A stretch of DNA of 64,000 nucleotides. Source: Hemileia vastatrix. Lineage: Eukaryota > Basidiomycota > Pucciniomycetes > Pucciniales > Zaghouaniaceae. Below the pieces are notes generated by a model that saw only the letters and a list, made by a program, of their open reading frames with translations, was not told the origin of the DNA and made no database searches. The stretch is taken from NCBI GenBank assembly GCA_030280995.1, contig JASXTE010000009.1:34952001-35016000 (forward strand), written 5' to 3'. How positions within the stretch are numbered: position 1 is the stretch's first letter; every line of letters starts with the position of its first letter. Below are positions 22,674 to 33,589 of the stretch, one piece after another. The translations under genes and the position numbers were made by a program.

Positions 22674-23624
22674 TCAAATCTTTTCTTTTAATTTCTCTCG
22701 AACCAATCTTTTCATTTTCTCCAAAACTACCCTTATCTCCTTCCTGCATTTCTCAAATACCTCCTCCTCTCCTACCGGAACCACCTCTCCCATCTCCAAG
22801 AGCTCCTCTGCCACGTCGAAGGAAGCAGCGTCGATAATTGTGTCCACCTCCCCACATAATTCTTCCGCAAACCTTACTCGTCGACCTTGACGAGGTTTCT
22901 TCAACCACACCTGGTCCAGGGTGTCTTCAGGCTCTTCAACTACTTCAGTGGCCGGAGGGTTTGCCTCAGTTGGTATAACCGGCACAGGCTCCGCAATTGG
23001 CTCTTCAAGGTTATTCGATGTCTAAAGCAAAACTCATCAGTAACTTCATCCTTAAAATAAACAATTAAAACTTACCTCGAAGATTGGGTCAGGCTCTAAA
23101 ATTAATCTTGGCGCCACTTCGACCTCTACCTCTCTCTCTTCCTCGTTGTCCTCGATGACCACCCGTTGTTTCTTGGGTGCCCGCCCTGGAACAGGGACTT
23201 CATCTTCATCTTCCTCCACCAACTCGTCGACGTCTTCCTCGACACCTCGCTTCGAACTCGTGGCCTGGGTTACCGAGGTTGAGATCTCATTGTTTAATTC
23301 TTTATCATTTTCCCCCACCGATTGTTCATCTTCAATAGAGACATCCCAAATGTCTTCGACCACCTCTTTGGTTTTAGGGATTACCCAAAACTTAGTCTTG
23401 GTAAATTGCTTTTCGATTTCTGCGTTCTTCCTCAACGCATCGCACGCCACTCGTCGCCAACGGAAAAACTTGCATTTCTGGCGAGGGCCTCGAGTCGCCG
23501 TACTTTCGACACAGAAATACTCCATGCTTTCACAAGCCGTGCAAGTTTGTGAAAACTGTCGCGTGATCATCCCCCCATCTGCTTTAGGGTGTGGAGGCAT
23601 AGGTGTGGGAGTGGGGCAGTTCAT
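22674..23624 (-). CDS. Y antisense gene: two-exon Cys-rich, acidic protein (hypothetical)
   Basis: Minus strand, ATG at 23624, 111 bp from the 3' LTR and opposite to pol. Exon 1 is 23624-23076, the intron is 23075-23022 (54 nt, GTAAGT...TTTAG, phase 0) and exon 2 is 23021-22674. Splicing joins two separate open frames into about 298 residues. The N-terminal part is Cys-rich: CTAC, then a basic segment CKFFRWRRVACD that looks like the first half of a fungal Zn2Cys6 motif (CX2CX6C) with Phe replacing the second Cys. A long Asp/Glu-rich middle and the basic peptide APKKQR (possible nuclear signal) follow, then a helical, charged C-terminus. The two antisense genes of X have a similar position and Cys pattern. 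Function unknown. Confidence 0.75.
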
Positions 23625-23734
23625 TATAAAAAAGAGTAATTAAGAAGTGAGGAAAAAATTATTAGAAGAAGGGAAACTAGTGTGGGAAGATGGCTCAAGC
23701 TCAACGGAGTTCGCAATTTTTATACCTGGGAATC

Positions 23735-24507
23735 TTTCACGCTCCACGTGACACTCGAGGCGAAATCAGCTCATTAAATTAATAATATCGAGTCTTAAAT
23801 CTGTACTCGAAGCGCAGAAAGCAATTCTCCATAGCAACTGCGATTCTCCTTTGTGTACTTACTATTTAACTGCGCTAGCCTAAACTCTAAATCTAAATTA
23901 GTCAATCTCCCAATAGGGTGCCTTAGTCCTTTTTCAATAAGCGACGCACAGCGCTAGGTTCAATGAAATAGTACAGTGGTAGTTTTCATTAAAGTTTTGT
24001 TAATTAATTAAAAAGGGGTAAATTGAGCATGGACGGATATTTAGCGAAGAGGGTCTAAGTGTATGTTAGTAATGGTCAATAGAATGGGAATGGTGCGATG
24101 GAAGGGAGGTCAATGCGAGGAGGAACAAAGGATATAAAAGGGGTTGGGTATTTGGTTCGATATTCCTTAGAATTAAATTATAAAATTGTATTTACATTAA
24201 TAGTGGTAAATCTTTAAAGTTAAAATCATTGTTATTGTATCTTTCTTTTATTTTCTCAATATTCATTTCTAAATCCTAAATCTTTGATTATTGAGTTTCC
24301 AACCCTTTGTGAGATTTTAAGAATTACTATTACCTTTGAAACTAGTCTATAATTCTTCTCAAACGAACCTCGAACCTGTAGCTATTACTTTGAGTGACCT
24401 TCGAATCATTTCCTCAAATCATTCCTCTGTGCTTCGAAGAAGTTCCTAAATCCCTCATCTCACTTTCAGGAACATCCTCGACCTTGTGCGTAGGTCGCCC
24501 GGTGACA
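23735..24507 (+). repeat. Y 3' LTR
   Basis: 773 bp, same length as the 5' LTR. The first bases read TTTCAC instead of TGTCAC, a terminal mutation. It ends GGTGACA before the ACAAC duplication. Confidence 0.92.
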
Positions 24508-24512
24508 ACAAC

Positions 24513-24950
24513 CATCCGGAGGTGATATCATTGTTCCTCACTCAGTTTTCACTGTTTTCTGGCCACAATTTGGCTGTGTTTGTTGCAAGTGAGTTCTTCA
24601 TTTAACCTAACTTTGGCAACTGTTTTCTCTGTTATAGTCTTGCAAGCTATAACAAGTATTATTGCTGTCTCTGGTGTGGATTTGCAGCCTACATCAAGTA
24701 TCTTTGCTGTCTCTGGTGTGGACTTTGTTCTACATTTCAGTTCTTTGGTATGGTAGTCTATCTGGGGACTACTTTCTTGGCTCATCAAGCAGTCAAGTGT
24801 GTTAAACAGGAGCTTTAGAAAAACAGGAACCAACTTAATTTAGCAAGTAAATCTCACTCTATTTTTCTAAAGGGACAGGGGATTTTCTCTCTGGTTTTTC
24901 TCCAACTCCCTTGGTCAAGGCCTATAGCTAGTACTATAGGATTGTCTACA
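24513..24950 (+). repeat. X 5' LTR, second piece
   Basis: This continues 15410-16064 after Y and ends GGATTGTCTACA. It holds two copies of a GCTGTCTCTGGTGTGGA repeat. Joined length is about 1093 bp, against 1094 bp for the solo LTR at 51108 and 1075 bp for the 3' LTR. Confidence 0.9.
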
Positions 24951-24954
24951 TTTC

Positions 24955-24971
24955 TGGCGCCCAACGTGGGG
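24955..24971 (+). promoter_or_regulatory. X primer binding site, tRNA-Lys type
   Basis: TGGCGCCCAACGTGGGG, four bases after the LTR. From memory this agrees with the site used by elements primed by tRNA-Lys(1,2). X2 has it with one change (61207-61223). Confidence 0.8.
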
Positions 24972-25041
24972 TAGAACTTGCTAGTTCTTTTGAATCTCTG
25001 TTTTCTTTGGTTAGCTCTTTTTGGTGTTTTGGACTGGAGGA

Positions 25042-27423
25042 ATGGCTTCTGGTTCCTCTATTCCTGTGGTGACTGTCAGTGGGGGGGATGGTCCTCCTTC
25101 TGTGATGTTTAGGGAGTATGTGAGGATTAAAACTTGGGATGGTACCAAGTTTAATGGGGAGGATGTCAAGTGGTTTCTAGAGAAGTATGAAACTGCTGCT
25201 GGAGTGGATGGTGCTTCCTACCTGGACATGGTGAAGCAGATTATCTTCTTCATTGGTGATAGGTCAGTGGAGAAGGAGATTGTGGCCATGTCTGGCTACA
25301 AGAAGAGGGATTGGAAATTGTTGTGTAGGGAAATGGTGGATAGATGGGGTGTCAGGTTCACTATGGTGGATCTGAATAAGGTTGTCAGTGAATGGCAATC
25401 TTATGGTGGTGTTGGTAACTTACATAGTTACAGGAAGTTTCTGCTACAGTTTGATCCTGTGGTGGAATATTTGGTTGAAGTGGAGGAGCTGGCTCATGAA
25501 AATGCTTCCAAGGATGTTTTTTGGTCTGCCCTGGCTAGTGATGTCAGGATGGATGTGTTGAAGGAGTTTTCAAGAAAGGAATTGATGAAAACTCTTTCTA
25601 ATGGGGATCAGAAGTTGCCTGCCTTGGATAAGGTGAAGGAGGCTGTTGAGGCCCATTTGAAGTTATTGGCTGTGGACACCTATCAGGAGGGGTGTGCCAA
25701 GTATGTCAGCAAAGTCAGTGAGGCCTTGGCTGAAGAGGAAGTTAGGGAGAAGAAGGAGGAGAAAAATTTGGTGCAGGTTCCCAAACAGGAGCAGGACCCA
25801 ATGGTGGAGCAGTTGGCTGATCTTACAAAGCAGCTGCACATTTTTGTTTAAGAGGCCAAGAAGGTTAATAAGGCACCTTCTCAGCCTAGAGATTTTGAAA
25901 GGAGGGCTGGTAGGAGTGATCCTTGGGTTTTCTCTTATTGCAGTAGGAGGGGGAACAGGTCCAATGATTGTTGGGCATTGAACAGAGATGTGTCTGAAGG
26001 AAAAGTGGAGTTTGATTGCAGGGTTTTTAAGTTCCCTGACGGTTCTTTTGTGAAGCCCAGTGAGGGGCAGGCTCCTTTGGATTTGGTCAGGAGAAGGGGT
26101 GGTCTCAATCAAAGGAGGCCAAGGTTTGAGGAGATTCCTGATCAGGGGAAGTCTTCTGTTAAGGTAGATGAGGACGTCAAGGGAAAGGGTAAGGAGGTCA
26201 ATAAGGTCTCTTTTTCTACTTCCTTTGGTGGTTTGGAGTTATATTCTTGTGGTGGACAGTCAAATGGTGAATGCTTGGCTGGTGTTTATGATGTGGAAGC
26301 AGGAAAGGTGGGTAGGCCTAAGAGCAGTTCTCAGGCCCAACCAAAGCCAAATGCTTCAAAGTTGGACCCTAAGCTGAGTGCAGCTAGGAAGAGGTACAGC
26401 AAAGAGGAGCTGTACAAGATGCAGAAGGGTATGGCTGATATGGGCCCCCCTAGGTTTGGTGCATTGGACCTGAATGGTGATCCAATGCCAATGGAGGTGG
26501 ATTCTGACTCTGAGGAGGATGTCCATTTGGCTTCATTGCCAAATACTGTTGGAGTCAGAGGTTCTGGTGAGGGATCTGGTTTGGTTCCTGTTAATGGTAA
26601 ATCTGTTGGTGGTGCTGGTCCTCAAGAAGCTTCTAGGACCAAGATGGTGAAGCAAAGAGCTCACTTTGAGAGGCCAGTAGTGTCTGGTCAAGTTAATGTT
26701 ATGGACTCTGTCCTGGAAAGGATGAATCAGGGTAAGGTTTCCCTATCTTATGGGGAATTGTATGCTATCAGTCCAGGGTTGGCTGATAGGCAGAAAAAGT
26801 TGTTGACCAGGAGAAGGGTTTCTTCTGGTGAGGTAGAATACATTTATGATTCTGCTGAAAAGTTTGGTGAGGGGATTGAAACTCATTTTTCTGCTCCTCT
26901 GGGATATGTCAATGTCACTCTGAATGGCAGGGAGGCAAGGGAATTGGTGGATTCAGGTTCTCAGATAAACCTGATTTCTTTATTTGAGGCAACTCATATG
27001 GGCCTCCCCATCAAAACTGGTATTGGTGGGAATTTGAGAGGGATCGGTGGCCATGTCACTGAATTGGTTGGAACTTCAGAGTTTGTGAAGTTAGATGTTG
27101 GAGGACCCTCAGGGAAGGTTCATTTTTACATTGCTAAAGGTAATGTAAAAGCAGTTTTGGGTGGGCCATTCTTGATTGATTTTCAGGCAGGAATTGGTTA
27201 TCAATTTGATTTGGGAATCAGTTTGGAATTGACTGGTGAAGACAAAAGGAGGCTTCACATGAGGTTATCATCCCCTGGAGAGGATGGTTGGGAGACCAGG
27301 CTTGGTTTATCTTCAATGTGCCAGTGCATGGACTGCTGTAGGAGAAGGAAGGAAGTGGGTGCTGCCTCTGGTTTTTTGGAGTGCGGCTCAGGCTCTATTG
27401 AGAGTCTGTCTTTTTTAGAGTAA
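25042..27423 (+). CDS. X Gag-protease (one in-frame stop)
   Basis: The first ATG in frame after the primer site (25042) starts MASGSSIPVVTVSG. The capsid-like region runs to about 25700 (IKTWDGTKFNGEDVKWFLEKYE, YLDMVKQIIFFIGDRSVEKE). An acidic and coiled stretch follows, then TAA at 25849-25851, where the frame continues (FV-stop-EAKK; CAA to TAA is likely). A degenerate zinc knuckle CSRRGNRSNDCW lies near 25938-25975. The protease motif LVDSGSQINLIS is near 26946-26980. The frame ends TAA at 27421. X2 carries a related Gag. Pol begins about 240 bases further in another frame. Confidence 0.9.
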
Positions 27424-27662
27424 TAAGGGCTGATCACCCTAGTGCTACAACCTCTCCCCAAGATGAGGAAATCCCAGGTTGTAGTAGGTCAGCTCCCTTG
27501 GAGATATACCAAGTGGATTTTCAACTTTCCCATTTTAATGTTTCTCTTCTCTGCAAGTATTCATCAAGTTTTTTATCAAGTCTCTGTTCTCTCTCAAGAT
27601 TCTTAATTATTTTTAATTCAAGTTCAAAGAAGAAGATTGGTTATATATCTTTATTGAAAGAT

Positions 27663-30600
27663 ATGCGGAAAAGTTTTGGGGCAGTGAGATTGGGGTCTAA
27701 AAGTAAGTCCTCCCAATTGTGCACCGCTAGGGTTTCTTCTACACCTTTCAAAAACATTACCTGGGCCACACCTGTGAGCATTGGGGAAACCCCTGGTCAT
27801 TTTTGTAGGTCAGAAGAAAACTCAAGAAAAGAAGATAAAAATTTCAAGATAATTCATGAAAATCAAGAAAAAAATCTGAAGATAATGAAGAAAGAAGATG
27901 CAAAATATTGTTGTGAAGATTGTCAAGATCTATTTTTGGGCCTCCAGCATGAGGTGAAACTGCAGAAAATTTTGAAGAGAGAAGATCATCAAGATCAATT
28001 TTTGGGCCTCCAGCATGAGGATAAACTGCACAATTTTAGAAGATGTGATTCAGAAGATGAATCAAGATTTGAAGATTTGGAAGTTGGAAGTGAGGATGAA
28101 GATGTGGAATTGCAGAAAAGTTTTGGAGTGGTGAGATTGGGGTGTAAAAGTAAGTCCTCCCAATTGTGCACCGCTAGGGTTTCCTCTACACCTTTCAAAA
28201 ACATTACCTTGGCCACACATGTGAGCAATGGGGAAACCCTTGGTTTTTGTTCCAGGTCTGGTGGTGAAGAATTCCTGAAGATCCCTCAAGTTGAAGGTGG
28301 AGCAGCAAAGTATAAGAAGGTAGCACAGAAGATTAGGCCTGTCATTGAGCCTATGCCTGTGGGTTTGAATCCGCCCTTGAAGAGACCTCCTTTGTCAAGA
28401 GATCCGTACTGTACTCCTTTGGTGAAGAATCCTCCAGAATTTGTAGAGACGGCTAGGGTGACTGTGGAAAGGTTGAAAGTTGTTAATTTTGGTCCTGATG
28501 GGTGGTTGTCTGAGGAAGAAAAGAAGTTGTTGTTGCACGTTATTGTGCTAAGGGAAAAAGCTGTGGCGTTTGTTGAGGAGGAAAGGGGTGTATTGAAGAA
28601 CTCTTATGGGGAACCTTACTTGATCCCTGTGGTTTGTCATGAACCTTGGCAAATCAAACCTATTCCGATTCCAGCCACTATTAGAGAGGATTTTGTGGAG
28701 ATTGTTAGTGAAAGAGTCAGGACTGGGTTATATGAACAATCAACATCCAGTTACTCAAGTCCGGTATTCTGTGTAAAGAAGCAGAATGGAAAGATGCGGG
28801 TGGTTCATGATCTTAGAGCCTTGAATAGAGTCACTATCAAGGACGCTGGTATGCCACCAAGTGCAGAGGATTTTGTTGAAGCTTTTGCTGGAAGGGTGTG
28901 TTATGGTTTGGGTGATATTTTGGGTGGTTATGATGAGAGGGAACTCCATACGGATTCAAGGCCTCTCACAAATTTTGAGACTCCTTTGGGAAGATTTCAG
29001 CTCACTAGGTTGCCTCAAGGAGCAACTAATTCAGTGGAAGTTTATCAAGCACAGATGGCTTGGATTTTGCAGGATGAGGTTCCTACTCATGCTGGTATTT
29101 TTATTGATGATGGTGGAATTAAAGGACCATCCACTGATTATGGTAATGAGGTGTTAGCGGAGAACCCTGGCATAAGGAGGTTTGTGTGGGAATATGCAAT
29201 AACTCTAGAGAGAGTGTTGTTCAGGATTGAAGAGGCTGGTTTGACCATTTCAGGGTCAAAATTCTGTTGTTGTGCTCCTGCTTTGGTAATTCTGGGTCAT
29301 GTGGTATGTAAAGAGGGAAGGATTATGGCAAAGAAGAAGATTAATAAAATCCAGTCATGGCCGAGGCCTAAAAATACTACTGAAGTCAGGGGATTTTTGG
29401 GTGTGTGTGTATATGTCAGGATTTTTATTAAGGATTTTTCTTTTTTGGCTTCACCTTTAAGGAGGTTGACCAGAAAAGATGCAGATTGGGAATGGACTGA
29501 AGAGTGTGAAGAGGCTTTTCAGAAGTTGAAAAAGGTTATTGGTGAAGATATTGTTCTTCACAAGTTGGATTATGGTGTTGGTGCTGGAAAAATTTATCTG
29601 GAAGTGGACTCAAGTTATATTGCTGCTGGTGCTGTTTTGTCTCAGGAGGATAAGACTGGGAGGGTCAGGCCAGTAAGATATGAGTCTGTGGTGTTTAATG
29701 AGGTGGAATCTAGGTATTCTCAACCTAAGTTGGAATTGTGTGGCGTAGCTAAAATTTTAAAGAAGCTACAGACGGTTTTGTGGGGGCAGCATTTTGAGCT
29801 GCAGGTGGATGCAAAATCTTTGGTTAAGATGATCAATACACCTAGTCTTCCAAATGCTCCAATGACTAGGTGGGTGGCATTTATTCAACATTTTTCTTTG
29901 GACCTGGTACACAAACCAGGTAAAACTTTTACTATGCCTGATGGATTATCAAGGAGACCACCTACAGATGAGGATTCTGATTCTGAAGAGTTTGAACAAG
30001 ATGTTCCAGTGGTTAGGGCCAGCACAAAGGGTGCTGAGGATTTTTCTCTCCTCCCCCATGAGGCTAAACTAAATTATTGTTCTGACCTCCCCCAAGAGGC
30101 TAAACTGGCTGGATCTGATCTTGATTCTGGTGATCAGGATGTTTTTTTTGATGAAGATAGAGTTGTTGTTTGGGACAGCTCAAAATTGGAAAAGGGTGTT
30201 TTTGTTAGGGAACTGGATTCTCACAAGGTTCAGTGAAAAGGGAAGGACGTGCCAAAATTTAAAGATTGGTGTCCTGGTTGGGCTGCTCAATTGGCTCATG
30301 TTCACACTGGTGATTTTGGTGACAGAATTGTAACTTTGGATGTTGTTTTGTTGTATTTTGAAGATGAGACCTGGGGTCATTCTGGGTTTTATTTTATTTT
30401 GGTGGAATATCTGTTGACCTTGGAGAGGCCAGATAGTTGTGATGATGATACTTGGTTGGCAATCAAGAAAAAGAGTCCTGGATTTTATGTGTCAGGAAGG
30501 CCGTTGATGAAGAGGAGACATCCAAATCCTCAAGTGGTGGTGACTCATAAGAAGGGTCAAGAATTGGTTTTGAAGTCTTTGCATGAAGACCTTGGTCATA

Positions 30601-31643
30601 GAGGCTTTGGGGAGACTTATAGAAGAGTAGCAGACAGATTTTGGTGGCCAGGTATGAAATTGGCTGTGCAGGGTTGGGTTCAATCTTGTGAAGAATGTCA
30701 AAGAAGAAGTCACTTGAAACCTAAAGAGGTGGGCCATGCTACTGGTTAATCAACTGTTTTTGGGAGGATCAGTCTGGATGCTGTCCATATTAAAGAGGGC
30801 AGGTATAAATACTTGATTGTTTCTAGGGATGATTTGTCTGGTTGGGTTGAGGCAGTGCCTCTTGTTAATTTGACTGCCAAGAATGTGGAAGAGTTTTTGA
30901 AGAAGGAGTGGATTTATAGGTATGGGTTGATGAAGTTGGTGACTGTTGATTGTGGGCCGGAGTTTGGTGCCAAATTTAAAGAAGCTGTGGCTAGTGTTGG
31001 TTCTAAAGTTAGAGTGGCTACACCGTATTATCCTGAAGCTTAAGGCATGGTTGAAAGAGGCCATCAAGTTATCAAGAATGCTTTGGTGAAGATGTGTGGA
31101 GATAGTGCTGAAAAGTGGAGGAATTATTTACCCTTGGTGTTATTTGCTGATAGGGTCATTGTGAAGAGGACAACTGGCTATTCTCCTTATGAGTTAATGT
31201 TTGGTCAGAAAGCTGTTCTACCAGTGGACTTGGAAGCTGTCTCTTATCTTGGAATTGATTGGGATGACGTGCACTCAACAGAAGATTTGCTCTGTGCCAG
31301 GATGCAACAGTTGGAATGTAGAGAGGAATGTCAGGAGAAGGCATAATCTAGAATGATGAAGATTAGGAATCAATCAGTCAGGTACTGGGACAAGAAGTTG
31401 GCTCATAGACTCAGGAATCCCTTGAAACCTGGTTGTTTGGTTTTGGTGTATAATAGAAGTTTGGAGAGTCAGTGGGGGAAAATGTTTTCTGACAGATGGA
31501 ATGGACCTTACAGAGTCAGATCTCAGGCGTCTGGAGGTTCTTATGTTTTGGAAGAGTTGGATGGTGCAGTCTTGAAAAAGAGGGTGGCTGCAGACCAAGT
31601 GAAGAGGTTTTATCCCAGAGGCACTAGGCATGAAGAAGATTGA
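27663..31643 (+). CDS. X Pol: N-terminal repeat extension, RT, RNase H, integrase (four in-frame stops)
   Basis: One frame from ATG 27663. The first about 220 residues are a lineage-specific extension with a duplicated block (KSFGAVRLGSKSKSSQLCTA and KSFGVVRLGCKSKSSQLCTA) and a repeated FLGLQHE peptide. RT: PVFCVKKQNGKMRVVHDLRA, TRLPQGATNSVEVYQ; the active site is FIDDGG instead of YxDD. RNase H: YLEVDSSYIAAGAVLSQ, LVHKPGKTFTMPDGLSRRP. Integrase: HHCC (LHEDLGHRG...CEECQRR), core D (SLDAVH), D (TVDCGPEF) and E (GMVERGHQ), with a GPY/F-like C-terminus (WNGPYRV). No chromodomain. Stops: TGA 30234, TAA 30747, TAA 31041, TAA 31344, each a single break in an otherwise open frame and consistent with CGA or CAA codons. 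Confidence 0.92.
27703..28255 (+). repeat. Duplicated 106-bp block with splice-like borders inside X pol
   Basis: 27703-27808 and 28150-28255 are near-identical direct copies, 447 bp apart. Each starts GTAAGT and ends in a TTTTTG...AG. They read through in frame, so they may be coding repeats. Both 106-bp units would also qualify as introns. Confidence 0.6.
27941..28028 (+). other. Two short hairpin motifs in pol (CCTC/GAGG type)
   Basis: CCTC-CAGCAT-GAGG followed by TGAAACTG (27941-27962) and by ATAAACTG (28007-28028). The same layout recurs at 30050-30071 and 30086-30107 near the end of the RT-RNase H part, at 63341, and with AGTC/GACT arms in the 3' region. Confidence 0.6.
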
Positions 31644-31968
31644 CTCTGCAATGAGGATAAACTACAGACCATTCTTAAATTTTGGTTTTTTTGTGGTGAT
31701 GCTATGCATCTGTTTGTTTGAAACTTTTGTTAGAGGGTACCCATGGGTGGGGCTTCTAGATTTGATCTTGGCAAGTGTAGGGGTGACTGATGGATGGCTT
31801 TTCTATCAACAGTTACCTCAGATTGTCTGTTTCCAACACTTTTTCTTAATTTGGTTGAACCCTAGTATTGGTTTCTTTTCACAGGTTTTAGTCCTCTATG
31901 ACTTTAAACTAGAGTTTCCTTTGGTTTTCAAGTGCTGGACTCTTCACTCTTATTGGTTTCGGTTTATT
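31644..31968 (+). other. X 3' region, module 1: conserved hairpin plus AGTC motif
   Basis: Noncoding. Hairpin arms GGGGTGACTG (31780-31789) and CAGTTACCTC (31810-31819) pair with two G-U positions. An AGTC-CTCTAT-GACT-TTAAACT motif lies at 31890-31911. The module recurs at 37600-37810 and twice at 63460-63910. It is cut by the CACTA-like element at 31969. Confidence 0.7.
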
Positions 31969-33589
31969 CACCACGGGAAATCTAGGGGTGAATTGCTAGC
32001 AATCCCCTCTCTTGAAATTTAGAGTGTCCCTTAAATATGCCAGGTTTATGAATACTTTATAAACATAAGTAAATTAGAGTTAGATTTACATTTATTCTCA
32101 GATTGATTATAGACAGAATATCAACTGATTCCAAATTATGCACAAGTTGATCCTCCAGAAATTGATTTTGGTCCTCTGATGAGAACAAATTGAGCACAAA
32201 TTGATCTAACCTAAGCTTATGCATATATAATAATTCAGGATACTTGCTCTATTAAATTTGATAATAAAATAAAATATTGATGAATTTATATAAAAAAATT
32301 ATTATGTAAGATATTAAATTATAAGTTTAGGCATCATAGGAGGGCACGTAATAGAACTTAATTATACTATGTGACACCTTAATACTGTATCACGCAGTTT
32401 GAAACATTTAAAACAAAATGGGTCATGATGGGTGATGAAATTGCTTCGACAGACTGTTTCAAAATTAATACTGACCATAATACACAAGTATGAAACCTTG
32501 GCATCTATCCAATAAAAGATTTTCCTTCTGATAAATGGATTTTTCTCAGTTACTACCTGCTAAAAAGTGTCCTTCTGAGGTTTGTCTGACCTTCAGGGGG
32601 GTAATTTGGCCACATCACACTACTTCTACTTCCATGATTGACCAAAACATCATCCTCATTCCCATGTAAAGAGTTGATCTCATCTGACTGTGGCTGATCA
32701 AAGGGGTCCACCACAAGTTTAGCCAAAATTTTGTGAACACTTTTTTGATGGATAGTGAATAACTGGTGCTTTCCGAAATTGTCCACCTCAAGTTAGGATA
32801 AACTTCAGGAGGATAATTTATTATGAATACAAAATTAACTGAAGAATACTTTTGCCCTAGCTACTCTGCATCATAAAAGTGTCCAACTGAGGTTTAGCCA
32901 TAATTCAGGTAGACACTTTTGGAAAGGCACAGTCTGATGGGTTTAATATCTATATATGGAAATAAGTATCAGTTTTTTATCAACATGGAACTAGAATTTA
33001 TTTAATATGTCCAAAGTGTCCACCTGAAGTTTGGCCAAAATACAGGGGGAAATTTTTATGAGGATTACTTGATGAAATGAAGAAGACTTGCAATTACTTT
33101 CCATCATAAAATTTTCAAACTTAAGTTTATCAAAAATTGTGGTGACACTTTTGCCAGATCCAGTCATATGGGATCAACTCTCTATATGGCAATGAGAATC
33201 AATTTTTAGTCAATCATGGCATTAGAAGTAATTTTAATTGGAAAAACTTTCCACCTGATTTTTGGCCAAAAATAAGTTGGAAATGTTTATGAGGAATACT
33301 AGATTAACTAAAGAAGACTTGCACCCTACTACTGTCCATCATAAAAGTGTCCACCAGAAGAATTCTCAAACTTGTGGTTGACACCTTTGGCCTGGTCCAG
33401 CCATATGGGATCAATTCTGCATATGGAAATGAGGATTTAATTTGGTCAATCATGGTACTAGAAGTAATTTGATATAGATAAAGTGTCCAACTAAATACTG
33501 GAAAAAAATCAGTGGAAAAATTCATTTAGTTTTTCAAAAAATCAAATTAAGTAAAATTTTATTCCTGATGATGCCCATTTTATCCAACA

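Larger units (their letters stand above)
16065..24507 (+). mobile_element. Y, Ty3/gypsy chromovirus with an antisense spliced gene
   Basis: An 8443-bp complete insertion with two 773-bp LTRs, flanked by ACAAC (16060-16064, 24508-24512). The empty site CATACAACCATCCGG is present in the X LTRs at 42394 and 51753. Order: LTR, gag, pol ending in a chromodomain, AT-rich low-complexity DNA, an antisense two-exon gene, LTR. The two LTRs differ at about fifteen positions by eye, mostly transitions, so it is fairly young. Confidence 0.93.

Noticed and set aside
24955..24971. Endogenous retrovirus because of a tRNA-Lys primer site
   Set aside because: Gag, RT and integrase are gypsy-type, there is no envelope-like frame, and the 3' frames are antisense and spliced.
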